The notes below the pieces were generated by a model that did no database searches, was not told the DNA's origin, and was given only the letters and a program-made list of their open reading frames with translations. Of a stretch of 64,000 nt of DNA, positions 8,198 to 17,675 are shown one piece after another. Every line of letters starts with the position of its first letter. Position 1 is the stretch's first letter. This DNA comes from an uncultured Marinoscillum sp. (GTDB taxonomy: Bacteria > Bacteroidota > Bacteroidia > Cytophagales > MED-G16): the NCBI GenBank assembly GCA_902633975.1, contig CACPHX010000002.1:62001-126000 (forward strand), in the 5' to 3' direction. A program made the position numbers and the translations under genes.

Positions 8198-9952
8198 TCA
8201 CTTTTTAATTATAAGTTTATTAATTGTAGTTTTTGAATTAATATTTATAATTATAAAGTAAGTACCTTCAACTAAATGATTAAGATTAATATTATCAATG
8301 TTTTTATAAACTTTTGATACAACTTTACCATTGAGATCAACTAAAAATAGTTTATCAATTTTTTGATCAAAATAAACACTACCACCTGATGGATTTGGAT
8401 ATATAATAATTTTTTTTTCTGATTTATCAACTTTAGTAATTAATCCATCAGTTTTTGCGAAAATTGGTCTAATAATTAAACTTCCATTTATAACTTTATT
8501 TTGGTTCCATCTCCCGTCTACCTTAAAGAAAATTTTATCATTTGATTCATTATTTTTATCTAAACCGACAGGTAAAAATGTATCACTATTTTGCTTGAAT
8601 CCAATATAAAATGTGTCTTCAACAATTAGAGGATTTTTTAATTTGAAAGTAATAATTTTATTATTAGAATCTATATTTTCTTTTTGATCGAATAATTTTT
8701 CTTGATCAATATTTTTATATCCTACCAAGTTTATATCTTCATTATAAGAATTATTAATTGAGGAAAATAAAATTGCTAGATGTGTTAGGGTATCTTGTTT
8801 AAGCGTATAATATTTTACCACAAGTTCTGAGTTTTTTTGATTGAGCCCAGCAGAGTATTCTGCCTCTCCATCGTCATAGGAATAAAAATTAGAAAATTTT
8901 ATTAAAGAATAGGAAGTATCATTATTGAGGTAATTTTTATTTTCTGATGATAAATCACCAGATGTCATATAAAACATTAAATTTAAATTTAATGTATCTC
9001 TTTCTGTATTAAATCTAGTAATATCTACTTTTCCAGTTTTAATTGATCTCGTTTCAAAGCCATTAAGTATAGGACTAAGTTCTTCTCCAGTAATAATATC
9101 AATTGATTCATCAGTGTCATTTGAAAAAGCTTTAAAAAAATAATTAATTGGTTGAATATTACTATCCAAATTTTTGATAGAGATTTTCATTGAGTCTAAA
9201 ATTTCAATTGAATTTTCAAAATGATCGATAGGTATTGAAACGTATTCCGAAAATATTTTACTATTTAGATTTGTTAATGTTCTATCTATAAAAGTTGAAT
9301 CAAATATACTTCTATCGTTATTTATATAAATATAGTCAATTACCCAGCTATCAAATGGGCCTTCTGAATTTCCAATATTTGAGAATTTAAATTTAAAATT
9401 ATCATGTAAAAATTTGTCTTCAACATTGATAATTTCATATTGAAAATTATTTCCTTTAAAATTTTCAATTCCACCAACTTTAAACCAAACCATTTCCCAG
9501 ATTTGATTACTATTTAAAAATTCAAGTTTGAGTGAATCTTGATAATCAGGAAGCTCTCCATTAATATTAAAATTCCAGAAAAAACTCATATAAATGGTAT
9601 TATTATTAATGTAATTTTCAATATTTATAGGAGATGAAATAAGAACATCTGATTCTCCATAACCATTTGTATGATTATAAGGAGTGCCGTATGAATCTAA
9701 ACCATCAAATTCAATTACATTAATACTTGGTGCATTGTTGTTACCATAATTCCTAATTGATTTATTATCATATTTTGACCATTTATTATTATTATTATTA
9801 TTATTTATTGAAAAGTCATCCCAAAACGGTAACGAGGTTGTATCGCTTGTATGAATATTTAGATTAAATAGAGAATTATTTTTTGTGAACTCCTGAAAAA
9901 ATAAAGAGTTATAATAAATTAAAATAATATAAAATATTTTAATAAATACCAT
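8198..9952 (-). CDS. T9SS type A sorting-domain surface protein
   Basis: A 584-residue exported protein. The N-terminus is hydrophobic (FIKIFYIILIYYNSLFF). The C-terminal ~75 residues are a type IX secretion sorting domain: KIIIYPNPSGGSVYF, then LFLVDLNGKVV, EGTYFIIININ and the basic end NKLIIKK. The body is Asn/Ser/Asp-rich with no catalytic motif that I recognise; FWDDFS near residue 44 and SFFWNFN suggest a jelly-roll (MAM/LamG-like) fold. A TTA trinucleotide run at about 9784-9804 encodes a poly-Asn stretch. It overlaps the upstream PASTA gene by 14 bases. It is predicted to be cleaved and attached to the cell surface; function unknown. Confidence 0.85.
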   Translation of the reverse strand: MVFIKIFYIILIYYNSLFFQEFTKNNSLFNLNIHTSDTTSLPFWDDFSINNNNNNNKWSKYDNKSIRNYGNNNAPSINVIEFDGLDSYGTPYNHTNGYGESDVLISSPINIENYINNNTIYMSFFWNFNINGELPDYQDSLKLEFLNSNQIWEMVWFKVGGIENFKGNNFQYEIINVEDKFLHDNFKFKFSNIGNSEGPFDSWVIDYIYINNDRSIFDSTFIDRTLTNLNSKIFSEYVSIPIDHFENSIEILDSMKISIKNLDSNIQPINYFFKAFSNDTDESIDIITGEELSPILNGFETRSIKTGKVDITRFNTERDTLNLNLMFYMTSGDLSSENKNYLNNDTSYSLIKFSNFYSYDDGEAEYSAGLNQKNSELVVKYYTLKQDTLTHLAILFSSINNSYNEDINLVGYKNIDQEKLFDQKENIDSNNKIITFKLKNPLIVEDTFYIGFKQNSDTFLPVGLDKNNESNDKIFFKVDGRWNQNKVINGSLIIRPIFAKTDGLITKVDKSEKKIIIYPNPSGGSVYFDQKIDKLFLVDLNGKVVSKVYKNIDNINLNHLVEGTYFIIININSKTTINKLIIKK

Positions 9953-10751
9953 TGATTGTATCCCTTACCACCCATAAATCAATTTTTCTACCAATTTTTA
10001 CTTTAATATTTGACTCAGGAAATTGTTTGAAAACATTGCCAGGTAGTATTCTAACTTTATTATTTAAATTTTCAATTATATCTGTAGATTTTATATAAAT
10101 GTATGCACTATCTTGGTAATTTACATTCCCAAGCCTCAAACCTGAACCAATTATTGTAAATTCTGCCTCTTCAAAACTTAAACCAATAAGGTCGGGAGAA
10201 AAAAAGGTTTGATTACCTAAACCATCTCCAACATCTAAATCTATTATAGTCCCTTTATCAACAATATCATTTATAGAAACAGAATCGCCATTAACATACA
10301 TTTTTAAAACTGCATTCATAGCTAAATCAGGTATATATTTGATATTTCCAAGTTTTAAATCATAACTTTTAAGAATTAATTGTGCGTTTTTAACTGAGCC
10401 ATTGATAATATTAGGTATTTTAATTTTTGGAGGTATTACAGAATTTAAAGTAAGATATATTTTCCTATTTTTCTTCACTTTATTTCCCTCACTTGGATTT
10501 TGATATAAAACAGTGTAAGGTAATTTATCAGATGAATATGATGAATCTTCCAAAATCTCATATCTTAAATTTCTGTCTTCAAGAAAAGAATTTAAATCAT
10601 TAATATTCATTCCTATTAGATTAGGTACTGTTATCACTTCTCCATTATTTGTTTTTATTGGAAGGTATATTTTAAAAATTGCAATTAGAATTATACTTAT
10701 TAATGCCAGCATTTTGAATATATTTTTTAAAATAAAATATATATTTTTCAT
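9939..10751 (-). CDS. PASTA-domain membrane protein
   Basis: A 270-residue protein with one N-terminal membrane helix (about residues 9-28) and three PASTA domains in the periplasm. PASTA 1 starts at VPNLIGMNINDL and ends in IYLTLNS, PASTA 2 at KIPNIINGSVKNAQLIL, and PASTA 3 at SPDLIGLSFEEAEF. PASTA domains bind peptidoglycan stem peptides or beta-lactams in kinases and PBPs. Here there is no kinase or transpeptidase domain, as is usual for the Bacteroidota protein. It sits 6 bases after ddl (D-Ala-D-Ala ligase), which supports a cell-wall role. Related flavobacteria often carry an RluA-type pseudouridine synthase after this gene; here the T9SS cargo gene follows directly (remembered synteny, not checked). 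Confidence 0.88.
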   Translation of the reverse strand: MKNIYFILKNIFKMLALISIILIAIFKIYLPIKTNNGEVITVPNLIGMNINDLNSFLEDRNLRYEILEDSSYSSDKLPYTVLYQNPSEGNKVKKNRKIYLTLNSVIPPKIKIPNIINGSVKNAQLILKSYDLKLGNIKYIPDLAMNAVLKMYVNGDSVSINDIVDKGTIIDLDVGDGLGNQTFFSPDLIGLSFEEAEFTIIGSGLRLGNVNYQDSAYIYIKSTDIIENLNNKVRILPGNVFKQFPESNIKVKIGRKIDLWVVRDTINGIY

Positions 10752-10757
10752 TTGTTT

Positions 10758-11723
10758 TTATGTTAATACGCTTTTGAATAACTCTTCTAGTTCAATACCA
10801 TATGCTTTTGCTTGCTGGGGTAATATACTTTCTTTTGTTAGACCAGGATTAGTATTAATTTCTAAAAAATAAAATTTTTCATTTTTTAGAATAAAATCAG
10901 ATCTGGTTATTCCTTTTAAATTTAATTTTCTATATATACTTATTGCTAAATTTTTTACTTCATCTATTTTATCTAAACCAATTTTTGCAGGTGTAATTTC
11001 TTCAGATTCTCCTTTATATTTTGCATCAAAATCAAAAAATTCATTATGAGGTATTATTTCAGTCGGTGGTAAAGCGATTACCTTATCTTTAAATTTAATT
11101 ACACCAACTGAAATTTCTCTTCCATATATTTCCTCTTCAATTAAGGCATCACTGTCCTCTTTATAACATTTCTTTAAACCCTTTATTATATCTTTTTCAT
11201 TTTTTATTTTAGATATACCATAGCTTGATCCTCCTTCATTTGGCTTTATAAAGATTGGAAATTTTAAATTTAATATTTCATTATATTTTTTATAAAAGAC
11301 TCCTTTTTTAATTAAAATAGATTTTGGGGTTAATATTCCTAGTTCCTCAACTTTTTTTTTACATTCTTTTTTATTAAATGTTAGTTGAGAGCTTTTAGAA
11401 TTTGATGATGTTTGTATTATTTCTAAATTTTCAAAGTAAGATTGAATCTCACCATTTTCTCCAGGTTCTCCATGTATAGTATTAAATACAATATCAATTT
11501 TAATATCTAGATTATCTTTAATAATTTCAAATTTTTCTTTATTGATAGGAAATTTATTGTTGTATTCATCTAAGTGATACCACTCATTTTTCTTAATAAT
11601 TACTTTGAAAAATTTATCATTTGAACTCTTCGATAATGTATTATAAACCATATTGCCGCTTTTAATAGAAATATCATATTCAGATGAATATCCACCCATT
11701 AAAATTGCAATATTTTTACCCAC
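10758..11723 (-). CDS. ddl: D-alanine--D-alanine ligase
   Basis: A 321-residue ATP-grasp enzyme that joins two D-alanines for the peptidoglycan pentapeptide in the cytoplasm. Visible signatures are the N-terminal NIAILMGGYSSEYDISIKSG, HGEPGENGEIQSYFE (normally HGxxGEDGxxQ), FIKPNEGGSSYGISK for ATP binding, EIYGREISVGVI, and the metal-binding end FLEINTNPGLTKESILPQQA. Length is normal. It is first in a minus-strand run ddl, PASTA gene, T9SS cargo gene, with a 6-base gap to the PASTA gene. Confidence 0.97.
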   Translation of the reverse strand: MGKNIAILMGGYSSEYDISIKSGNMVYNTLSKSSNDKFFKVIIKKNEWYHLDEYNNKFPINKEKFEIIKDNLDIKIDIVFNTIHGEPGENGEIQSYFENLEIIQTSSNSKSSQLTFNKKECKKKVEELGILTPKSILIKKGVFYKKYNEILNLKFPIFIKPNEGGSSYGISKIKNEKDIIKGLKKCYKEDSDALIEEEIYGREISVGVIKFKDKVIALPPTEIIPHNEFFDFDAKYKGESEEITPAKIGLDKIDEVKNLAISIYRKLNLKGITRSDFILKNEKFYFLEINTNPGLTKESILPQQAKAYGIELEELFKSVLT

Positions 11724-11763
11724 TTTTAAATAAATTAAAATATTGTTATTGAATTATTGAAAA

Positions 11764-12018
11764 TCAATTAATTACTCCATTAATTGCATTAATACCTTTT
11801 ATTTCAGGAACTTGTTTTCTAATAGTATCTTCTACACCAGCTTTGAGTGTAACAGGAGACATTGGGCATGTTTCACAAGAACCCAATAATTCTAAGTTTA
11901 CAATGTTTTTATCATCAATGGATAATACTCTTATATCTCCTCCGTCTGCGATGAGATATGGTCTAATTTCATCTATTGCATTCTCGACTTTTTCAATTAA
12001 ACTGTTATTTGACATCAC
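11764..12018 (-). CDS. NifU-like Fe-S scaffold (Nfu C-terminal domain)
   Basis: An 84-residue protein consisting only of the NifU/Nfu C-terminal domain. The motif GSCETCPMSPVTLKAGVE contains the CxxC that bridges a 4Fe-4S cluster between two subunits; RPYLIADGGDIRV precedes it as in the family. It would carry clusters to target apoproteins in the cytoplasm. It lies 12 bases downstream of the Mrp/ApbC ATPase gene, another Fe-S carrier, so the two form a small cluster-trafficking operon. Confidence 0.95.
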   Translation of the reverse strand: MMSNNSLIEKVENAIDEIRPYLIADGGDIRVLSIDDKNIVNLELLGSCETCPMSPVTLKAGVEDTIRKQVPEIKGINAINGVIN

Positions 12019-12030
12019 ACAAAATTAATA

Positions 12031-13113
12031 TTATTTATTTTTTAATGATATAATTTTATCATGTATATTTTTTGAAATTTTCAAAAATAAATCTGATATA
12101 TAATTTTCTTTGAGTGTAATAGGATAGCCTGTATCACAACTTTCAGATATTTTGTTATCAACTGGTATTTCACCTAAAAATTCAATTGAATGTTTTTTTG
12201 CAATTTTTTTTCCACCACCATCACCAAATAAATAATGTTTTTTTTGATCAGTTTGAAAGTATGACATATTTTCTATAAGTCCAATGATTGGAATATTAGT
12301 ATTTTTATGTTGAAACATTGAGATGGCTTTTTCTGCATCTATAGTTGATACTTTTTGTGGTGTTGAAATTATTATTGTACCTGTTATGTTAAAATTTTGT
12401 GATAGGGTAATGTGAATGTCACTTGTACCAGGAGGTAGATCTACTATAAGATAATCAAGCTTGCCCCATTCAACGTCAGTAAATAATTGTTTTAATGCTG
12501 AGCTAGCCATAGGTCCTCTCCAAATTACTGCTTTCTCCTTTGGAATAACATTCCCCATCGATATTAGTTTTATTCCATACTGTTCCAGAGGAATTATTAT
12601 ATTTTTTTCATTTATAATCTTGTAGTTTGGTTGTTCATTTTCTGTATTAAATATTGTTGGTATTGATGGTCCAAATATGTCTGCATCGATTAGCCCCACA
12701 CTATAACCTAGTTTAGAAAGAGACAATGAAATATTTGATGATATTGTTGATTTACCCACGCCTCCTTTTCCTGAAGATATTGCAATAATATTTTTAACAT
12801 TTGGAATTATAGTTTTTTCAATATTTTTATCTGATATATCAGTATTCTCATCTTTATTTTTATCTAAAATAAATTCTATCTTATATCTTGACTTTGGGTC
12901 TTTATTTTCAAAATGAAATAGACAGTTCCTTTTAATAATTTCTTTGTATTTTATTTCTGAAGAGTTCAATGAAAGTATAATTGTAGTTAAGTCTTTATCG
13001 TATTTTATATTATTTACACTCTTAGAACTAATTAAATCTTCATTTCTCTTTGGAAGCTTTATATCTGATAAAATTTCAATTACTTTTTCTTTTTGATTTT
13101 TCATTGGATCCAA
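12031..13113 (-). CDS. Mrp/ApbC-type P-loop ATPase, Fe-S cluster carrier
   Basis: A 360-residue protein. Residues about 1-90 are a DUF59/MIP18-like domain. A ParA/MinD-type ATPase domain follows, with the deviant Walker A ISSGKGGVGKSTISSNISL at about 112-130, LIDADIFGPSIP, the Mrp signature VIWRGPMASSALKQL, DYLIVDLPPGTSD and VENMSYF-type ENMSYFQTD. I do not see the C-terminal CxxC common in longer Mrp proteins; SYFQTDQKKHYLFG sits where it would be. The start may be Met1 or Met4 (13104), since MKNQKEK fits relatives as well. It is upstream of and probably co-transcribed with the nifU-like gene. Confidence 0.93.
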   Translation of the reverse strand: MDPMKNQKEKVIEILSDIKLPKRNEDLISSKSVNNIKYDKDLTTIILSLNSSEIKYKEIIKRNCLFHFENKDPKSRYKIEFILDKNKDENTDISDKNIEKTIIPNVKNIIAISSGKGGVGKSTISSNISLSLSKLGYSVGLIDADIFGPSIPTIFNTENEQPNYKIINEKNIIIPLEQYGIKLISMGNVIPKEKAVIWRGPMASSALKQLFTDVEWGKLDYLIVDLPPGTSDIHITLSQNFNITGTIIISTPQKVSTIDAEKAISMFQHKNTNIPIIGLIENMSYFQTDQKKHYLFGDGGGKKIAKKHSIEFLGEIPVDNKISESCDTGYPITLKENYISDLFLKISKNIHDKIISLKNK

Positions 13114-13171
13114 GTTATTTATATTTAATTAAAAATCTAAAAAAATAATAAATTCCTCATATTTGTAAATT

Positions 13172-15058
13172 ATGATAAGTGATAACACAATACAAGAGAT
13201 TAAGGAAAGAATAGATATTGTAGAGGTTGTTGGAGATTTTGTTGATTTAAAAAAGTCAGGATCAAGTTATAAAGCACTAAGCCCTTTTACATCTGAAAAA
13301 ACCCCATCATTTTTTGTATCTCCATCAAAGCAAATATTTAAATGTTTTAGCACAGGGAAGGGTGGTGATGCTATTGAATTTTTGAAAGAGGTTGAAAGTA
13401 TGTCTTATATTGAGGCACTTAAATATTTAGCTGAAAAGTATGGTGTTGAAATAGATGAGGTTGATAATTACTCACCTCTAAATACTGAAAAAGAAAGTTT
13501 ATATATTATCACATCAAAATCAAATGAATTTTTTATAAAAAATTTGGAGAGTCAAGACGGTCAAAACTTTGCCAAAACTTATCTTGACCATAGGGGGTTT
13601 TCTTCTGACATGATTAAAGAGTTTGGTATTGGTTATAGTAGTAAAGATTGGAATTCATTATTTAATTATCTAACTGAAAACGGATACGAAGAGGACTTAA
13701 TTGAAAAGGCTGGTTTAATAATTAAAAAAAATAATAAAAAATATGACAGGTTCAGAAATAGGTTAATGTTTCCAATACATAATTTAAGTGGAAAAGTAAT
13801 TGCCTTCGGTGCAAGACAGATTAAAGAAGATAAGAAACAGCCTAAATACATTAATTCTCCAGAAACAAATCTATATGTAAAAAGTGATGTTTTGTATGGG
13901 CTTTATCAATCTAAAAATGATATAAGAAAAGAAGATAAATGTATACTAGTTGAAGGATATACTGATGTTATATCATTATATCAGATAGGTATTAAAAATG
14001 TTGTATCATCTTCAGGTACTTCTCTCACTAATAATCAAATAAAACTTATATCTAGGTACACAAAAAATATAACTATTCTATTTGATGGAGATGAAGCTGG
14101 TTTAAGTGCCTCTTTAAGGGGTATGGATTTAATATTAGAAAATGATTTAAATGTTAAAATTGTATCCTTACCAAAAAATGAGGATCCTGACAGTTTATCA
14201 AAAAAACTTGATGAATCTAGATTCAAGAAATTCCTCAAAAGTAAAGAGACAGATTTGATAAACTATAAGGTAAAATTATTGAATGAAAATTATAAAAATG
14301 ATCCAATAAAGAAGTCAGAAATGATTTTTGATATTGTAAAATCAATCTCAAAAATTCCTAATTCGATTAAAAGATCAGTTTTCATAAAAGAAACCAGTAA
14401 TTCATTGAATATCAATGAAAATTCATTGATTACTGAGATGAATAAAATTTTAATTAATAAAAAAACATTTAAAACAAATCAAATTTTAAAAGATGAAAAC
14501 AATATTGAAGACAAATTAGAAATAAATAATGTTATAAATCTTCACGAGAGAGAATGCGTAAGAATGTTACTCAATTATGGCCAATCAGATTTTGAAATCT
14601 TGGGACTTGATAGGAAATCATTTATTGAATATTTTTTAAGAGAGATAGAGGATGTTGATTTTACTAACAGTAGTTACATAAAAATTATTAATACTTTTAA
14701 AGAACAGTTTAAGAAAGATAAAATTATTGATCTTAACCATTTTTTGAGTGAAAAATATAATGATATAAAAAATGATGTGATAGACCTTTCAACATCAAAA
14801 TATGAAATAAGTAGTAAGTGGAAAGAAAAATTTAATATACATGTTGCTGATGAATCAGACTCTTTGAAAAAAACTGCGTACAATAATATTTTAAGACTTA
14901 AGTTTAGACTAATAAAGAAAATGATTAATGATAATTTAAAGAATTTAGAGTTAGATTCTAAAAATATTAATGAAAAAGAAATTTTAAACACACATAATAA
15001 ACTTAAATCAGCAGAAATTGAGATTGCAAAACAATTAGGAAACGTTACATCAATATGA
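13172..15058 (+). CDS. dnaG: DNA primase DnaG (zinc ligands replaced)
   Basis: A 628-residue primase that makes RNA primers at the replication fork. Residues 1-95 are the CHC2-type domain, but it reads ALSPFTSEKTPSFF ... KCFSTGKGGDAIEFL: of the four E. coli zinc ligands (C40, H43, C61, C64) three are replaced (Ser37, Thr40, Thr61) and only Cys58 remains. From memory this is a shared flavobacterial trait. The catalytic core is intact: FGIGYSSKDW, NRLMFPIHNLSGKVIAFGAR, the TOPRIM motif LVEGYTDVISL and LFDGDEAGLSA. The C-terminal ~200 residues are the helicase-interaction region, poorly conserved. It is head-to-head with mrp across 58 bases and overlaps ribBA by 4 bases (ATGA). Confidence 0.96.
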   Translation: MISDNTIQEIKERIDIVEVVGDFVDLKKSGSSYKALSPFTSEKTPSFFVSPSKQIFKCFSTGKGGDAIEFLKEVESMSYIEALKYLAEKYGVEIDEVDNYSPLNTEKESLYIITSKSNEFFIKNLESQDGQNFAKTYLDHRGFSSDMIKEFGIGYSSKDWNSLFNYLTENGYEEDLIEKAGLIIKKNNKKYDRFRNRLMFPIHNLSGKVIAFGARQIKEDKKQPKYINSPETNLYVKSDVLYGLYQSKNDIRKEDKCILVEGYTDVISLYQIGIKNVVSSSGTSLTNNQIKLISRYTKNITILFDGDEAGLSASLRGMDLILENDLNVKIVSLPKNEDPDSLSKKLDESRFKKFLKSKETDLINYKVKLLNENYKNDPIKKSEMIFDIVKSISKIPNSIKRSVFIKETSNSLNINENSLITEMNKILINKKTFKTNQILKDENNIEDKLEINNVINLHERECVRMLLNYGQSDFEILGLDRKSFIEYFLREIEDVDFTNSSYIKIINTFKEQFKKDKIIDLNHFLSEKYNDIKNDVIDLSTSKYEISSKWKEKFNIHVADESDSLKKTAYNNILRLKFRLIKKMINDNLKNLELDSKNINEKEILNTHNKLKSAEIEIAKQLGNVTSI

Positions 15059-16266
15059 AAAAAGAATTAAATACAATTCAAGAAGCAATAAAAGCAATAA
15101 AAAGAGGAGAAGTTATAATCATTGTTGACGATGAGTCAAGGGAGAATGAAGGTGATTTTGTTTGTGCTTCATCTAAAATTACTCCAGAAATAGTGAATTT
15201 TATGTCCAAAGAAGGTAGAGGATTAATTTGTTGCTCTCTTGATCCAGAAAGGTGTGAAGAATTAGATTTAGACCTAATGGTTGGAAAAAATACTGATAAG
15301 TTTGGGACATCTTTTACTGTATCTGTTGATCTAATTGGAGATGGTGTCACAACTGGAATATCTGCTTCAGATAGATATAAAACCATTAAGGCATTAGTAG
15401 ATAAAAAAGTAAGATCTGATAAATTTTCCAAGCCAGGTCATATATTTCCATTGAAATCACTTAAGGGTGGAGTGCTAAGACGTGCTGGACACACAGAAGC
15501 ATCAGTTGATTTACCAAGACTTGCTGGCCTATATCCTTCGGGTGTAATATGTGAAATATTAAACGAAGACGGGAGTATGGCAAGATTAAATAATCTATTT
15601 GAAGTTGCTAAAAAGCATAAACTTGTTATAATTTCCATCAAAGATTTAATCAATTATAGACTCCAGTCAGAATCTCTAATTGAAAAAAAAGTTTCAATTA
15701 GTTTACCTACTGAATACGGTTCTTTTGACTTGATAGCATACGAACAAATAAATTCAAAAGAAACACATATCGCTCTTAAAAAAGGTTTTTGGAGTGATGA
15801 AGATGAAGTAATGGTTAGAGTACATTCTTCATGTGTTACTGGAGATATTTTAGGGTCTTTGAGATGTGATTGTGGATCTCAACTAAAGATGGCTCTTAGG
15901 AAAATCAATGAAAATGGTAAAGGTTTACTACTCTATATGAATCAAGAGGGAAGAGGAATTGGTTTAATTAATAAATTGAAGGCTTATGAACTTCAAGAAG
16001 AAGGTTTTGATACAGTTGAGGCTAATCATAAACTTGGATTTAAAATGGATCATAGAGATTATGGTGTAGGAGCTCAAATTTTGAAAGATTTAAAAATTAA
16101 AAAAATAAATTTATTAACAAATAATCCAAAAAAAAGAGTTGGATTAGAAGGTTACGGTATAGAAATTGTTAAAAACACTAAAATTGAGGTAGCTCCAAAT
16201 TCTTTTAATCTTAAATACCTTGAGACCAAAAGGGATAAGATGGGTCATGATATTTTAAAAAAATAG
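15055..16266 (+). CDS. ribBA: bifunctional 3,4-DHBP synthase / GTP cyclohydrolase II
   Basis: A 403-residue fusion of the two entry enzymes of riboflavin synthesis. The N-terminal ~205 residues are RibB: acidic loop DDESRENEGDFV, then SDRYKTIKALV and RRAGHTEASVDLPRLAG. The C-terminal half is RibA: VHSSCVTGDILGSLRCDCGSQL (three zinc Cys, all present), NQEGRGIGLINKLKAYELQEEG and LLTNNPKKRVGLEGYGI. It converts ribulose-5-phosphate and GTP to the two lumazine precursors. It starts in the dnaG stop (ATGA), so it is translationally coupled to primase. Its GC content looks slightly higher than that of its neighbours, as expected for a conserved enzyme. Confidence 0.97.
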   Translation: MKKELNTIQEAIKAIKRGEVIIIVDDESRENEGDFVCASSKITPEIVNFMSKEGRGLICCSLDPERCEELDLDLMVGKNTDKFGTSFTVSVDLIGDGVTTGISASDRYKTIKALVDKKVRSDKFSKPGHIFPLKSLKGGVLRRAGHTEASVDLPRLAGLYPSGVICEILNEDGSMARLNNLFEVAKKHKLVIISIKDLINYRLQSESLIEKKVSISLPTEYGSFDLIAYEQINSKETHIALKKGFWSDEDEVMVRVHSSCVTGDILGSLRCDCGSQLKMALRKINENGKGLLLYMNQEGRGIGLINKLKAYELQEEGFDTVEANHKLGFKMDHRDYGVGAQILKDLKIKKINLLTNNPKKRVGLEGYGIEIVKNTKIEVAPNSFNLKYLETKRDKMGHDILKK

Positions 16267-16274
16267 CAAATTCT

Positions 16275-16901
16275 ATGAATAAAGTATTTTTTATTCTGTT
16301 ATTTCCGCTAAATATGTTAGCACAGCAGTTTCCAAGCGATATGTGGCATCCAGGACAATTAGTTACTAAAGGTGGAGATACTATAAAGGGAGATTTAAAA
16401 TATGATTTTGATAATCAATCAATTCAATTAGATGACGGAAAAACCCTAAAAGCTTACAACGTTAACAACTTATATTTTTTTGAAATTTTTGACGAAACTA
16501 TTAATGACTACCGACAATTTTATTCTCTATTATATGAAATTAGCTACAATTACAGAGTGCCTGTTTTATTTGAAATGGTAATTGAGGGAGAATTAAGTTT
16601 ATTATTGAGAGAAAAAATTGTTGCTGAATCTGTTTCTAATAATTATTTTCCTTCATACTATAGTTATAGTATGATTCCAAGATATCAAAATAATTATAGC
16701 TATATAAATAAAATTAAATACGATTATTTTTTTTTGAATCCGAAAGGTAAAATATACAAGTTTTCAGGAAAAAAAAGAGAACTATTTCAAATAATGGATA
16801 AAAAATCAAAAGAAATAAAAGAATATTTTAACGATAAAAAGATTAACCTTAAAAAGATGGTAGATATTGTTAAAGTAACTAATTATTATAATAAAATTTA
16901 G
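16275..16901 (+). CDS. hypothetical exported protein
   Basis: I do not recognise this 208-residue protein. Residues 1-16 form a signal peptide (NKVFFILLFPLNMLAQ), with cleavage likely after Ala-Gln. The start of the mature part (PGQLVTKGGDTIKGDLKYD) resembles the small beta-rich modules seen in several secreted Bacteroidota proteins of unknown role, with LDDGKTLKAYNV next. The rest is Tyr/Asn-rich, then Lys-rich toward the end. It lies 8 bases after ribBA and 6 bases before surE, hence probably the same transcript, but no functional link to either is visible. Confidence 0.65.
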   Translation: MNKVFFILLFPLNMLAQQFPSDMWHPGQLVTKGGDTIKGDLKYDFDNQSIQLDDGKTLKAYNVNNLYFFEIFDETINDYRQFYSLLYEISYNYRVPVLFEMVIEGELSLLLREKIVAESVSNNYFPSYYSYSMIPRYQNNYSYINKIKYDYFFLNPKGKIYKFSGKKRELFQIMDKKSKEIKEYFNDKKINLKKMVDIVKVTNYYNKI

Positions 16902-16907
16902 ATAAAA

Positions 16908-17675
16908 ATGAAACCTTTAATTTTAGTTACAAATGACGATGGAATCGATTCTAGAGGTATTAGACATCTTGTAGAAATAATGAACCATTTTGGGGAAGTT
17001 GTTATTGTTGCGCCTGATAGTCCTCAATCTGGAATGGGTCATGCAATTACTGTTGGAGATAAATTAAGATTAGTGAAATCAGATTTATTTGATAACGATT
17101 TATCATATAAATGTAGTGGAACACCTGCTGATTGTGTTAAGATTGCTAAACACCACTTATTAAAAGAAAGAAAAATTGATTTGATAGTTAGTGGAATAAA
17201 TCATGGGAGTAATTCATCAATAAGTGTTTTATATTCTGGTACGATGTCGGCTGCAATTGAAGGAGCAATTGAAAATACACCCTCAATAGGATTTTCATTA
17301 TGTGATTATGATCCAAATGCTTCTTTATCACATACTGGACCTTTTATTAAAAAAATAGTTCAAAATGCATTGCAAAACGGAATACCAGATTCAATTGCTT
17401 TAAATGTAAATATACCAGCAGTATCAAATGAAAATATAAAAGGAATTAAGGTATGTAAGCAAGCCAATGCAATTTGGGAGGAAAAATTTGATAAACGTTA
17501 CGATCCTTATGGTAGAGAATATTTTTGGATGGTTGGAAATTTTGTCAACCATGATAATGATCCAGATAATGATGAGTCAGCTATAAATAGCAACTATGTT
17601 TCAATAGTTCCATGTAAATTTGATTTGAGTTCAAATAAAGGACAAGATTACCTTAAAAAAAATTGGAAAATCTAA
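16908..17675 (+). CDS. surE: 5'/3'-nucleotidase SurE
   Basis: A 255-residue metal-dependent phosphatase acting on nucleoside monophosphates (stationary-phase survival protein family). The active-site motif LVTNDDGIDSRGI is at residues 6-18, the family signature APDSPQSGMGHAITV at about 38-52, CSGTPADCVKIA at about 68-79, SGINHGSNSSISVLYSGTMSAA at about 94-115, and the third metal region DYDPNASLSH. Length is normal. It is the last gene of the dnaG-ribBA-hypothetical-surE run. Its TAA stop shares four bases (CTAA) with the stop of the convergent priA-like gene. Confidence 0.96.
   Translation: MKPLILVTNDDGIDSRGIRHLVEIMNHFGEVVIVAPDSPQSGMGHAITVGDKLRLVKSDLFDNDLSYKCSGTPADCVKIAKHHLLKERKIDLIVSGINHGSNSSISVLYSGTMSAAIEGAIENTPSIGFSLCDYDPNASLSHTGPFIKKIVQNALQNGIPDSIALNVNIPAVSNENIKGIKVCKQANAIWEEKFDKRYDPYGREYFWMVGNFVNHDNDPDNDESAINSNYVSIVPCKFDLSSNKGQDYLKKNWKI

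Noticed and set aside
9782-9806. TTA trinucleotide repeat
   Set aside because: Low-complexity poly-Asn coding run in an Asn-rich secreted protein; common in AT-rich genomes.
15078-15653. Long open frames antisense to ribBA
   Set aside because: They follow from codon bias on the opposite strand of a highly conserved gene and show no start context, domain or conservation.
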